Shown: positions 33,267 to 46,177, counted from the first letter of the stretch. The stretch: 64,000 nt of DNA from Galeopsis tetrahit (GCA_963675135.1 OY776119.1:76439727-76503726), one strand, 5' to 3'. A program made the numbers and translations. Notes: a model not told the origin generated them from the sequence alone.

Positions 33267-34760
33267 TGTTAGTATAGATGTCCTAGAGACAATCATTATA
33301 AGGACATTGTACTTGATCATATTCGGTTATTTAAGTATTATTGAAGTTAGTAATAATATTCGGTGATACACTAATAGAATGTTATGTTTGATTGTTTGCA
33401 TTTATTCTTATATGTGTTCCCATGAATCAATGATGTCATTGAGATGTGAGATCTCAATTGACTATATCATGGTTCTTAAAGTAGCCCCAATCAAGGATCA
33501 TCGAGATTGGGATATCGATGTTACGATTGAGATTGGTGTGCGATCTGCATCATATCCTTAGAGGATGTAGTGGTTCTCACAACTACGAGATATTAGGTAT
33601 CTCATGATGGATGCACGGATACTTTGAGAGTATTGGCTTGCCCAATCGAGAAACCGTTTGGTGTATTCTATTTACGTGTCTACGGGAATATCGATTTGTG
33701 GAGCAATGTAATGTCCTTCGACTTGAGGTCAATGCACGCGACATGTATGGCGTGATGGGCTTTGACCATTACCGACGCTTGCACTCCTAACGGGGTAGAT
33801 TAGGCATGTGTTGGGCACACCATAAAGTACATGTGCGCGGTAGTTGAACCAAGAATAGGATTCATTCCTCAAATAGATTTAGAGAGAATACTCATCTTCT
33901 CATAACTAATTGGATCGTTAGTCATTGGCCAATGCACGTCACATTTGAAATGGTGTTCAAATGCGACACTGTGATCAATTAGTAGAATGAGATAACGTGA
34001 TTAAATTATTGGAATAGACACATCATCATGTTCTAGATTTAATCGGAGTATTCGTGAATGAAAGGATCATATCATTGTGAGCTTCACATTACAGGTTGTT
34101 GCTATTCCCTCGCAACGTACCTCACATATTGAGATTGTCTGGTTCATTGTCTAGGGTTCTGCTAAGACCGTTAGTTTGACTAATCGCTTGATATGTGAGG
34201 CCCTATGAGTCACACAACAAGTAGTCTTAATTTACGAATTAAAGTTTGGATGAATTAATTATTTGATTTGATCAAGATATTTAATTTATGGAGAAATATA
34301 GAATAATTCTATTTGAAAAAAATTATAACTTATTTAATTAAATTAGATTTAATTAATAAGATGATATATTAGGTATATCATAAATATGGTAAAATATATA
34401 CTTGGGCTCAAGCCCAGCCCATGTGCACAGATAGGGTTTCTGTTTTACTATATAAATACCTCTAGGGTTAGAGGTTCTGAGTAGTAACAATTTATCACTC
34501 ATAATATTTCTCTGATTCTCTCTATAGAATTCTCCTAGCGAGTTCTTTTAGAGAATTCCAATCTGGATCACAAGTTCGTAGACGAGGATTACGTGGATAC
34601 CGTAGTAGAGGATCTCGCATACGAATCACTGTAAGGATTATTTAACGCTTTAATTATCCTTCAATTATGTTATACAGTCATATCAGGAATCTGTGTTGGT
34701 GAACAAAAATTTCAACTTCCGCTGCTACGAGCATGGTATTCGTACCTCGAAAACCCAACA
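33267..34760 (+). repeat. 5' LTR of Copia element 2
   Basis: 1494 bp. A TATA-like TACTATATAAATACC occurs near 34449, a plausible LTR promoter start, followed by GGGTTAGAGGTTC. The short frame 33379-33561 recurs at 40038 in the other LTR and is not a gene. Confidence 0.93.
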
Positions 34761-34761
34761 G

Positions 34762-34773
34762 TGGTATCAGAGC
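34762..34773 (+). other. Primer-binding site of Copia 2, initiator tRNA-Met
   Basis: TGGTATCAGAGC one base after the 5' LTR, the standard plant Copia primer site. Confidence 0.95.
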
Positions 34774-36335
34774 TTCAGGCTGATTAATGACTGTATACAT
34801 AAATTTATATATTATTTGTAGATAAAAATTGCGTGATTTTAATTCACTTTGCCCAAAAGATTTGGTTTTTGAAATCAATCTTATGTATATTACAAAGTTA
34901 AATAAGCAAAGCTTTCTGAAATCACACGTGAATGAGATTTTATTTTAGAATTTAATTATTAAAATAAAATAAGTTAAAGAGATGGTTTATGAAAAAATCA
35001 TTGATTTTATTACGTTTTTGTTTTGAACAAGAAAACACAGAGCCAAGTAGACGTTGCTGGGCAAACCTTGCATACTATGTTTCAATTTTGTTTTGTCCAA
35101 TTAGTTCACGTTACCTTTATAACCAAAATTAATATTGGTAAATTAAATATAAAGTTTTGGAGAATTGGATTCTCTTTAGAGATTAAATTTGCAATTTAGA
35201 AATTTTGGTAAATTGCAGTTTGATCCCAAACCCTTTTAGGAAATTTCTGTAGTTTTAGAAATTGCAGATTAGTTTCCTTGTATAATCCTGAAATTTTTAA
35301 GGGCTTGTTTGGCTAGATTAAAATTGGAAATTTTGAAAATAATTTAAAGGGATGTTTGGTTGGACCAAAATCCTGAAATTTTTATATAATAAATTTTGGG
35401 CAAAATAATTTTGAGAATTAACTAAAAGCTTGGAGCTTGTTAGTATTTCTAATTTTAGCAGTATTTTACCTACGAATATTTATTACTCGCACGTTTATTT
35501 GATTTATGTGTAAATCCTATTATGTGCTTTATTTGTAATATTTAGAATTTTATAATAAAGCATGAGAACTTGATGGTTGCTCTTATTTGTCTAACTGTTT
35601 ATGTAAATTGAATTTACATTATTAGTTAGAGTCCGCGTTTATTGTCTGGGTAGGCGGCGCCCAGTATTTGTCGGACCGCATTTATCGTTTGGGTAGGCGG
35701 CGCTCAATATTTGTCGAAACCGTGTTTCTTATGATTGGGTAGGCGGCGCCCAGTATTTGCTCTTATCTGTTTGAGCATGTATGATTGGATCTTGTTTAAG
35801 CAATTAAATACCCCGCTTTGAAACGTTCCTCAACTAAATATGGTTTTCATTTAGAATGAAAGATGTCTTCCATCATAATTAAAAGGAGACCGGAGATTTC
35901 ATTCCAATGAGTATTTAAGACCCAAGTCTTTTGCTCGGAGTTACGTCTAACGGAACTTTTATAGGGACATGTGATGTCGCCGTGTGATGGTTGTAAACCA
36001 CCTAAATTGTTTCACTAGCCCAAGCAAGGGAACAACGAGGGGACATCGATTGAACTAGGTTCAATCAACTAGGAATTGCAGAAAGTGCAATTGGTATTGA
36101 GACCTACCAGATCTGTCATTACAGTATTCAGCCCAAGCAGTTGCTGTAATAGTAGGAATGTGAATCCTAGTCTATTATGATTTATATTTGATATAAATTC
36201 GTACTCTTCCGATGAGGTCGTTGAGTATGTGAAAATAATGGAGACAAAATAAATATAAATGCCATGTTTGTTTTGTTGCTGAATATTGATCATAGGAATT
36301 ATGTGTTTTAATTCCCGTTCTATTATTTCTCTAGG
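34774..36335 (+). other. Leader of Copia 2 with a triple GC-rich motif
   Basis: About 1.5 kb of AT-rich untranslated leader. GGGTAGGCGGCGCCCAG or a close variant occurs three times (near 35649, 35692 and 35736), each followed by TATTTG. A palindromic core GGCGCC lies in copies 1 and 3. No frame is convincing. Confidence 0.6.
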
Positions 36336-37667
36336 TTGGTTGAAATTAATAATTTGTCTTTGAGATTCGTACTGGAATCTAACAAATTAGTTGGGCCAAA
36401 TTTTCTGGATTGGCACCGAAATATGTGTTTGGTGCTAAGGCAAGAAAAGATTGAATACGTGTTGGACACGTCAATCCCAAAAACCCCAGCACCTGGTTCT
36501 GCTGAGCTTGCTATGTTTGACGCTGCTGCTCAGAAGAAGCATCAAGATGATGCAGGACAGGCGCAATGTGTGATGTTGCTAGGCATGACCCCTGAACTTC
36601 AGAGGCAACATGAGAACATGAGTCCCTTTGAGATGCTCAAACATCTGAAATATCTATTTGACTCTGAATCTCGTTCTGAGAAATATGAGGTCGTGAGAGA
36701 TCTGTTCAGGTGTAGAATGTATGATGGAGGGAAGGTCTCACCTCATGTTTTGAAGATGATAGGGCTAATTGAGAAACTAGGAATCCTAGGCATTAGTCTA
36801 GGGGACGATGTCTCCACTTATGCCATTCTTCAATCACTTCCGAATTCTTTTTCTAGCTTCATAGTGAACTATAATATGAATCAGACGGAAGCAACGATGC
36901 CTGAGCTGCACAACATGCTCAAAACTTTTGAAGTAACTACTTCTAAGGAAATGAATGTGCTCATGGTGAGCTCATCTGCTAGATCTGGCCCTAAGGGGAA
37001 GAAGAAGCAATTGAACAAGGCAAAGAAAAACGCCAAGTCCAATTCCTTGAAACCTAAAGGTGGTGTTCAAAAGAAAGAGAAAGGGGTAGATAAGGATGTG
37101 TGCCTCTACTGTAAGGAGAAGGGGCACTGGAAGAAGGATTGCAAGGTTCTAGCTGCCGAGAAGAATGCACAAGGTGCTTCTGGCAGTGGAACAGGTATGT
37201 TTGTTATTGAAATAAACATGTCCACTAACAATTCTAACTGCTGGGTATTAGATATCGGATGTGACTTACACATTTGTACGAATGTGCAGGGTCTCAGGGA
37301 AAGCAGAGCGGTTAGATCGGGTGAAGTCACCCTATGCATGGGAAATGGAGCACGAGTTGCTGCCGAGCGCGTAGTGATATATAGTATAGACTTACCTAGT
37401 GGTTTTAGACTAGAACTTAATAATTGTTATTTTGTTCCGTCTATTACTAGAAACATTATTTCCATTCCGATGTTAGACATTGAAGGTTTCTCATTCCATT
37501 TTTCTAATAATAGTTGTTATTTTACGTTAAATGGTGTTACTTGTGGAAGCGCTTCTCTTGTGAATGGTTTATATTTGTTGAATTGTGTACATGATATTTT
37601 TAATATAAAAAATAAGAGACTTAAACTTACTAATCAGGAAAACACTGCCTTCTTGTGGCATTGTTGA
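36336..37667 (+). pseudogene. Copia 2 gag with zinc knuckle and protease start
   Basis: 443 codons. The first codon is TTG, not ATG, and no in-frame ATG precedes it closely, so the true start is uncertain. A gag core (UBN2 type) covers about residues 60-200 (LKYLFDSESRSEKYEVVRDL, ILQSLPNSFSSFIVNYNM), a Lys-rich linker follows, and a CCHC knuckle CLYCKEKGHWKKDC lies near residue 253. The protease block then reads CWVLDIGCDLHIC: the usual D-S/T-G is D-I-G, so the active site is altered. The GAG-pre-integrase start (ENTAFLWHC) ends in a TGA where a Trp-like position is expected. Confidence 0.85.
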
Positions 37668-39760
37668 CTTGGTCATGCAAATGAGCAAAGAATTGCATGG
37701 TTAAGAAAGTTGGACTACTTAACCCCTTTTGACTTGGAGTCATACGGTAATTGCGAATCTTGTCTCAAAGGAAAGATGACCAATAAACCTTTTCTGGGAA
37801 AGGGATACGAGCCAAAGAAACGTTAGAGTTGATTCACAGTGATGCATGTGGATCGCTACCGACTCTAGCAAGGGGTGGTTTCGGATACTTTATAACTTTT
37901 ACTGAGTATTAAAACTCTTCGATTAGATCGGGGAGGTGAATACCTTAGCCATTAGTTCCTGGATTATTTAAAGTTACATGGAGTCCAATCACAATGGACA
38001 CCTCTCAGAACACAATAGATGATTGGTGTGTCTGAAAGGAGGAACCAAACCTTGTTAGACATGGTGAGGTCCATGATAAGTTTCTCCTCTCTTCCAACAT
38101 TTCTTTGGAGTCACGCACTCCAAACTTCAATCTACATTCTGAATATGATTCAATCTAAGTCGGTTGATCAAACACCATACGAGTTGTGGTATGGCAAGAA
38201 GCCATCATTCTCACATAGAAATACGTGGGGTTGCCCTGCGTATGTGAGGAAGATGATCACTGATAAATTGGAATCAAAAGGTGAAAAGTGTTATTTATGG
38301 AATATCCTAAAAAAACGAGAGGATATTATATCTATCTCCCTGAGAAACATAAGGTTATTGTTTCTAGACAGACGACGTTCCTTGAAAGTGACTATGTCTT
38401 TAAGGAACAAGGTCGTAAAAAGATAGAACTTGAAGAAATTCAAGAACCACAAAGTAATACTGAGGCTGAGTACCTGTCGGAGAACCACGACAAGGAATCA
38501 GTGGGAGCATTCAGTGACTCTCATGGTGGGAGCCTATCACTAGGTGATCGTCTTTCAGCCAGTGGGAGCGTAATTAGGGATATCTCGCATACGCAAGAAA
38601 TCTCGAATAGGCTGAATGAGAACGATTTAGACATCGTTCAATATCCTGCTCAGGAGACGCTAGAAAGCGTAGCTCCTGAGAATTCTCCAAGCGTTGATCA
38701 GATCATCGTTGAAGAACCTCCTCACGATCAGAATGTACAGCCTGCACAAACGTAGCTCCGTAAGTCTACTAGGAATCGTCGTCTACCCATTAGATTTAGT
38801 TTCCTCTTGGAGGAGCATGATGACGTGGAAATCCCGGACAAAGATGATCCTACGACTTATTCTGAAGCGATATTAGATATTAATTTAGAGAGCCGGACTG
38901 AAGCAAGCCTCTAGGAGTTGGAATATCCGTTTTGATGAAGTTGTCAAATCGAAGGAAGATCCTGCTAATGCAATCCATAAAAGATTGGTTGTCCAAGATC
39001 TTCATGATAAAGGATCTGGGTGAACCTGCTACATCCTTGGCATAAAGATTTATAGAGATAAATCTAGAAAGATGTTGGGGTTCTCAAAATCCACCTACAT
39101 AGATGAGGTGCTAAGGCGTTTTTCTATAGAGAACTCTAAGAGAGGTTCTCTGCTTGTGATTCATGGGATTAAACTTTCAAGAAGGATTGTCCTTCTGAGA
39201 AAGTTGAAATCGAGTGCATGAACAGTGTCTCATATGCATCGGCTAATTGGTCAATCATGTATGTCATGAATTGCACGAGGCTCGATGTGGCCTACGCTAT
39301 TAGCATTACTGGTAGATACCAGCAGAATTCAGGTGAACTCACTGGATTGCTGTTAAGAACATCCTTAAGTATCTTAGACGAACTAAGGGATGTTTCCTAG
39401 TCTATGGTGGACAACCACAACTAGTAGTGACTGGATTCACTGACGCTAGTTTCCAGTCTGACTGCGATGACTACAGGTCACAGTCAAGTAATGCATTTAC
39501 ACTCAATAGCGGAACGGTGAGCTGGAATAGTTCCAAGCAAGAAACCTCTGCATATTCAACAACTGAAGCTGAGTACATTGTTGTATCAGAAGCCATGAAA
39601 TGGGCTGTCTGGATTTTAGAGTTCTTGAAAGAACTGGGGGTAAATCCGAGTGTCAGTCGTCCAATAAAGTTGTATTGTGACAAGACTGGTGCGGTTGCAC
39701 AAGAAAAGGAACCAAGATCCAATAACATAAAAAAGCATGTATCTAAGCGTTAGTATTTAA
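37668..39760 (+). pseudogene. Copia 2 pol remnants
   Basis: Pieces in order: GAG-pre-integrase (LGHANEQRIAWLRKLDYL, then CESCLKGKMTNKPF), an integrase start (LIHSDACGSLPTLARGGFGY) with its centre deleted, and integrase end 38019-38426 (GVSERRNQTLLDMVRSMISF, YELWYGKKPSFSHRNTWGCPA). A hydrophilic linker 38288-38755 follows. RT is reduced to about 38890-39200 (DWLSKIFMIKDLGEP). RNase H runs 39218-39753 (TGFTDASFQSDCDDYRSQS, YSTTEAEYIVVSEAMKWAVW). Most of RT, including its YVDD box, is missing, so the element depends on others for movement. Confidence 0.85.
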
Positions 39761-39909
39761 TCTGAGAGATCATGACAAGATGAGAAATAAAATTTGAACG
39801 AATTCCCACCGAGAATAAATTGGAAGATGTTTCACCAAACACTTTGTGTTCATGTAAACACGAAAGACTTTAACAGTTTTAAATGTTAGACATGTGGGTG
39901 ATTGACTCT

Positions 39910-39925
39910 AGTCCAAGTGGGAGAT
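39910..39925 (+). other. Polypurine tract of Copia 2
   Basis: AGTCCAAGTGGGAGAT directly precedes the 3' LTR; the AAGTGGGAGA core is the usual plant Copia plus-strand primer. Confidence 0.85.
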
Positions 39926-41413
39926 TGTTAGTATAGATGTCCTAAAGACAATCATTATAAGGGCATTGTACTTGATCATATTCAGTTATTTAAGTATTAT
40001 TGACGTTAGTAATAATATTCGGTGATACACTAATAGAATGTTATGTTTGATTGTTTGCATTTATTCTTATATGTGTTCGCATGAACCAATGATGTCATTG
40101 AGATGTGAGATCTCGATTGACTATATCATGGTTCTTAAAGTAGCCCTAATCAAGGATCATCGAGATTGGGATATCAATGATACGATTGAGATTGGTGTGC
40201 GATCTGCATCATATCCTTAGAGGATGTAGTGGTTCTCACAACTACGAGATACTAGGTATCTCATGATGGATACACGGATACTTTGAGAGTATTGGCTTGC
40301 CCAATCGAGAAACCGTTTGGTGTATTCTATTTACGTGTCTACGGGAATATCGATTTGTGGAGCAATGTAATGACCTTCGACTTGAGGTCAATACACGCGA
40401 CATGTATGGCGTGATGGTCTTTGACCATGACCGACGCTTGCACTCCTAAGGGGGTAGATTAGGCATGTGTTGGGCACACCATAAAGTACATGTGCACGGT
40501 AGTTGAGCCAAGAATAGGATTCATTCCTCAAATAGATTTAGAGAGAATACTCGTCTTCTCATAACTAATTGGATCGTTAGTCATTGGCCAATGCACGTCA
40601 CATTTGAAATGGTGTTCAAATGCGACATTGTGATCAATTAGTAGAATGAGATAACGTGATTAAATTATTGGAATAGACACATCATCATGTTCTAGATTTA
40701 ATTGGAGTATTCGTGAATGAAAGGATCATATCATTGTGAGCTTCACATTACAGGTTGTTGTTATTTCCTCGCAATGTACCTCACATATTGAGATTATCTA
40801 GTTCATTGTCTAGGGTTCTGCTAAGACCGTTAGTTTGACTAATCGCTTGATATGTGAGGGCTTATGGGTCACACAACAAGTAGTCTTAATTTACGAATTA
40901 AAGTTTGGATGAATTAATTATTTGATTTGATCAAGATATTTAATTTATGGAGAAATATAGAATAATTATATTTGATAGAATTATAACTTATTTAATTAAA
41001 TTATATTTAATTAATAAGATGATATATTAGGTATATTATAAATATGGTAAAATATATACTTGGGCTCAAGCCCATGTGCACAGATAGGGTTTCTGTTTTA
41101 CTATATAAATACCTCTAGGGTTAGAGGTTCTGAGTAGTAACAATTTATCACTCATAATATTTCTCTGATTCTCTCTATAGAATTCTTCTAGCGAGTTCTT
41201 TTAGAGAATTCCAATCTGGATCACAAATTCGTAGACGAGGATTACGTGGATACCGTAGTAGAGGATCTCGCATACGAATCACTGTAAGGATTATTTAACG
41301 CTTTAATTATCCTTCAATTATGTTATACAGTCATATCAGGAATCTGTGTTGGTGAACAAAATTTTCAACTTCCGCTGCTACGAGCATGGTGTTCGTACCT
41401 CGAAAACCCAACA
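39926..41413 (+). repeat. 3' LTR of Copia element 2
   Basis: 1488 bp, closely similar to 33267-34760, with scattered substitutions and small indels (for example GCCCAGCCCATG against GCCCATG near 41070). Confidence 0.93.
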
Positions 41414-42477
41414 ATATACGGATCTACTTGTTGGGGAGGGAACAAGTACCCTTTACAGTGGTTGACTTGATGTTCCTAGAGTGTATAACTCGAACTATCT
41501 TCTAAAGGTTTAGGATAGAAGGGAGGATTCGAGAAAGACTAAGTATGAGAAATTTCCTTACAATCTGAGTTAACCTAAAGCTTAGGATTGGGAATTTCTC
41601 TTCTAAGCTTGGGATGTGTATAAGACTATGCAGGCTTAGATATCATGAGTTCACTTACTGGGGTGTGGGTATGGATGCTTGCTTGATGTGTTCTTTGAAG
41701 GTTGTTCTTGAGCATTTTCCTCGACCTTTTGCATCACCCTCACGCGTTACATGAGTTATGATTTGAACTCATATTTATAGTGTGATTTGTTGAATGTTAC
41801 TGTTGAAAAGCAACAAACAAATCCCATTATTTCGGGAATCACAATCTCGAGGTAAATGTTATTGATTATTACTGTTGATTAGTAATAATCAATACATTAT
41901 AGACTTCCTTCAGCTTCGTGCCTTGTCAGGATTTTGATGTCTGCTGTCGTTTTCACATAGGTCCACGTCAGCTCTGATTTGACAATACTATGCTTGATTC
42001 AGATGCCCTTCGACTCTACTGTTTTACTCAGCTGATCTTAGGATCATCTCTTCTAATCTTGACAATTGGCTTCTGATTGTTTCCCCAGTTGTGTAGACTT
42101 CGTCTGGTTAGTCAGGCAGACTTAGTCTTATTTAGATGTGTTTGGCTTACTCAACTGATGTTGCTTACTCAACTGATAAGATCTCAGCTGATCATACTTA
42201 GCTGATCATCAGTCGAGTTCCCCCTCAACTGATTCTCTCTTCTGGTCTTGGTCTTCTCTACTCTTCTGAGCTTGTGCGCATTACTCTTCTTACACCAGCT
42301 GAGTACTTACTCTGCTGATATTGACCAGATCCTAATCTATTACAAGATGAATAATGAAGTTATCTATACAATACAACTTATGCTATTACAAGCATATTTG
42401 GTTTATCAAAACAAAACATAAGGGATATGATATCCCAACAATAGGTATACAAGGACCTTGTCGTCTGATTTCACTAA

Positions 42478-43134
42478 GGGCATGTTTGTTTTGGGATTAT
42501 GTAGGATAGGAGAGATGTGGATGGGTAAATCCTGGATAAAGAAATTCTGATGAATAGTGATTGTGTATGTTTGTTTTAGGATGTTGAGTAGGATGAGATG
42601 TAACTTTATGTCAAATCAATTGTGTAAGAGTGTGTGATGTTGTATTATACTCCCTCCGTCCAATTTTAAAATGCCCACTTCTCCGGGCACAGGTTTTAAT
42701 GAATATTGATTAGTTTATTCATAAAGTAGATAAGTTGAGGGTATGATGGTATTGTGGGGTCCATTTGTAAATAAAATGATTGTTTATGAATAAAGTGAAT
42801 GACAAAGTGAGTAAATAAGTGATGATGGGAGGGTGGAGATAAAGTGGTATGAATAGTATTGTTTCCAAAAAAGGTATATGTTTAATAAAATTGGACAACC
42901 AAAAAAGGAAAGTAGGAATAATGAAATTGGACGGAGGGAGTATAATATAACTTTATGTCAAATTAATTAGAAAGAGTTGGTGATGTTGTATTATTATAAT
43001 AGTAGAATATATAAATATTTTTAGGGGTGGATGTAATTGGATGTTGAAATTCGGATGTGAAATCCCGAACTAGAACAAGACGGGGGACGTTACGTCCCAC
43101 GTCCAGACGTGTGAGTCCCAAAACAAACATACTC
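42478..43134. mobile_element. Tourist-like MITE containing a Stowaway-like MITE
   Basis: Inverted ends GGGCATGTTTGTTTTGGGA and (reverse complement of the right end) GAGTATGTTTGTTTTGGGA, with the TAA target duplication at 42475-42477 and 43135-43137. About 365 bp remain without the nested element. Confidence 0.75.
42650..42940. mobile_element. Stowaway-like MITE 1
   Basis: 291 bp with inverted ends CTCCCTCCGTCCAATTTTA and its approximate complement ending GGACGGAGGGAG. TA target duplication at 42648-42649 and 42941-42942. Confidence 0.85.
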
Positions 43135-43447
43135 TAATGGACTTCGTGTCTTCTAGTCTTTAGTTTTCTACTCTTTAACTCTTGAGCAAAACGTGTGTTA
43201 TCCAAATGTGTCATCACTTGATATACATACAGCTGATTCCACATGACTAAGATTTAGACAATTTTACTATCCTTTATACAAACAACTTAGGTAACTTATC
43301 ACTAGATTACAAACTTATCTAACACTAGATTACATGATTTGTTTTGGCCATCAAAACTAAAGAATCTATTCTATTCAGACTAGGGGTACGATGAATATCC
43401 CAACAAAGGTCTTGATATTGGGTCGGTAAAACCTTCGACTGAATAAA

Positions 43448-44560
43448 AAGACAAGTTCTCCTTAATTTAGTGAAAAGTGTAGTTATTTCTTATTGAAAAG
43501 TGGTAATTTTATTATTGAAAAGTGTAGTTATTTCATATTGAAAAGTTGTAATTTTGTTACTGAAAAGTGTAGTTATTTCTTATTGAAAAGTGATAATTTT
43601 GTTATTGAAAAGTGTAGTTCTTTCTTATTGAAAAGTGGTAACTATTATTATTGAAAAGTGGTAATTTTGTTACTGAAAAGTGATAATTTGTTTACTGAAA
43701 AGTGGTAATTATTATTATTGAAAACAAATATTAGTGTTAATGGAAATGATATAGAGCCACTATTTCTATGCCCACCGACTACGTGTCATGTCCACGTCAA
43801 TAAATTATATAGAGATAATATTAAATTAAATATAAAAAAAGATTTTATAATTTTGATGTGGATAAAATAAAATATTAATATGAGATTAAGTTTAACATAA
43901 ATATATTAAGAAAACTTTTTATTGACGTGGACATGCACTGGGCACACAAATAGTGCTCACTGGTGGGCTCTCGTGTTAAAATTATTATTAAAAAAATGGT
44001 AATATTTAATACTGAAAAATAGTAATTTGTTTATTGAAAAATGTAATTTTTGTTATTGAAAAGTGATAACTATTATTAGTGTTAAAATTATTATTCAAAT
44101 ATTAGTGTTTAAATTATTATTAAAAAAAAGTGGTGATATTTAATATGAAAAATGGTAATTTATTTAATGAAAAGTGGTAACTATTACTCCCTCCGTCCCA
44201 CACTTGAAGGCACATTTTACCATTTTGGGTGTCCCATACTTGAAGGCACATTACCTAAAATAGCAAAAATACTTTTAAACACTCCCCTTAAAACATCACA
44301 ATATTACAACAAATGTCACTACTTTATTACACTAAAAAGTAACTTTATTACTATTTATAAAGTTGAAAAGTCTTTACTACCCCTATTTTATCTTACACAA
44401 TATTGATAAACAATTCATTCAATAAAACCCGTGCCCAATTGGTTTGAGCTTTCAAGTATGGGACGGAGGGAGTATTATTGAAAAGTGTAACTTTGTTATT
44501 GAAAAGTGATAACTATTATTAGTGAAAACAAATATTAGTGTTAAAATTATTATTGAAAAA
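43448..44560. repeat. GAAAAGTG minisatellite
   Basis: Dense degenerate array of TTATTGAAAAGTG words spaced about 20-40 bases, alternating with GTAATTTTG and GTAGTTATTTC variants, and interrupted by non-repeat DNA at 43740-43980 and by Stowaway-like MITE 2. No coding potential. Confidence 0.8.
44187..44472. mobile_element. Stowaway-like MITE 2
   Basis: 286 bp with ends CTCCCTCCGTCCCACACTTG and CAAGTATGGGACGGAGGGAG. TA target duplication at 44185-44186 and 44473-44474. It sits within the minisatellite. Confidence 0.9.
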
Positions 44561-45932
44561 TAATAATAATAATGGTCACAAGTTATGAGGTGTTATAACT
44601 TATGCAGCAGTTACTTTGTTAAAGATATTCGATTTGAGTAATACATATGGGTTGACATGTGTATTAGTGTGCACGGTGCACACTATGCACAAGAGGTCAA
44701 CTCAATATAATAATACAATACTATGCTCTCTTATTTATTAATTTGACATAAAATTAAATAATTTTACTAAAAAAAAACATTATTTATCAAAAATTTAAAA
44801 AAATCATAGATTTCAAAAATTAATTTTTAAAGGTGACGTTCAAACAAAGTAAATACTAACACATGACATATGTTTAACGTTTTTTATTTAACTAAAAAAA
44901 ATACAAAAATATAAAACTAAAAATTGAATAAGATAAAATTATATGTGATCTTCTTTTTAATTAACTGTTGATTATCATGTATTTTGTAATTTTAGGGGAT
45001 GAATATTTCAAGATGCGTGAATCTAAATCTATAATTTTTGTTTTTGGGATGAACTGAGTCTTTCATTCGCACATTAATGACATTTTATTCATACAGTAAC
45101 ACATCTTTCTCTATAAAGTAATACACTTGTATTTATATTGTAGCATGATTTTCAATACCCTACACGTGTTACTTTAAGGACAAATATGTGTTACTCAAAA
45201 GTAAATTATGTGTTACTTACTTACTTGTCCTTACAGTAACACATATTGCCTCGTATAGTAACATATAATTGTATTTATAGTAACACTAGTCAAGAACACG
45301 TTTTTCTTTTTGTCTTTTGAGTGATTTTTTTAAGATATGTTTAATTTTGTATGACTTGCAAAAATTATGCGAGTTTTTTATCATTCCTTAAATTAATTGT
45401 ACCAATATTTTATGTGAAAAATTAATTTATGTGGTATTTGTACTTAGAGTAACACCACTTTCAATAACATATAATTACCTTCATATTGACACAGACCTGT
45501 AACCCCCGCCTTTTTTTTTTGTTAGCCTTCTGCGCGTTTTTTTTTTTTTTTTGGAAAGATTCGTTTGACCTGACCAGACCTGCAAAAGATCCGCGAATTT
45601 TTCGTCCTTCCTTAAATATATTAATATTTCACATAAGTGTCCCTCTACTAATAAGCAATTCATACATTAAAACTTGTGCACAAAAGTTATGTATCCTTAA
45701 GTAAGAGACGAATGAAGTATATACTAATTTGTAAAAAAAAAAAGGGATAATATGGATGGGATTGAAAATGACATTTATATCTTTTTGTTTGTTATTTAAA
45801 AAAAAAAATACAAAGAAGTGTATCACTACCTAAACCGTGAGGTTTTGAGTTCGAGTCAAGGGAAGGGATTGAATATATTTTTAAAATTTTGAAATAGTGT
45901 AATCACATCAAAGATTTTACTAAAAACATTTA

Positions 45933-45969
<37 letters not shown>

Positions 45970-46177
45970 TCTCGATAGTCTAAGAATCGATTAATTTGAA
46001 AAATCAATTTCACCATCCACTAACGAAACTCCAGTTAAAGTCAAAGTAAAATTTTGTATAAATTAACAATTACTTGAACTATAAAATTTTTGAATCTGAA
46101 ACTTAAAAATGAACATTCTTTTTAAGTTTTAAATGTACATTGTACATCGTCAGGACATTCCTTTTTAGGTTAAAAGT
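44561..46177. other. AT-rich intergenic region
   Basis: No gene seen. It contains a short palindrome GTGCACGGTGCAC near 44670, repeated AGTAACACAT words at 45095-45290, and a T-run of about 29 bases near 45938. Small frames here look accidental. Confidence 0.5.

Larger units (their letters stand above)
33267..41413 (+). mobile_element. Copia LTR retrotransposon 2, 8.1 kb, pol largely deleted
   Basis: LTRs at 33267-34760 (1494 bp) and 39926-41413 (1488 bp), both starting TGTTAGTATAGATGTCCT and ending AAACCCAACA. Target duplication ATATA at 33262-33266 and 41414-41418. Primer site at 34762-34773 and a purine tract before the 3' LTR. The interior has one long gag-protease frame (36336-37667) and shattered integrase, RT and RNase H remnants. 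The outer LTR sequence reads on directly across the insertion (GGTATATA then CGGATCTACTTG), which confirms the boundaries. Confidence 0.93.
41419..43405. repeat. Copia-type LTR fragments, outer layers (right part)
   Basis: 41419-42440 continues the LTR cut at 33261 and ends in GATATCCCAACA. A second LTR end of the same form, GAATATCCCAACA, is at 43393-43405 after 43138-43392 (TTGGCCATCAAAACTAAAG precedes it). Two successive ends imply one LTR inserted inside another, with Copia 2 inside the inner one. The Tourist-like MITE 42478-43134 separates the two. Confidence 0.55.

Noticed and set aside
33379..33561. 60-codon frame present twice (also 40038-40220), suggesting a duplicated small gene
   Set aside because: Both copies are the same place in the two LTRs of Copia 2; duplication comes from the LTR pair.
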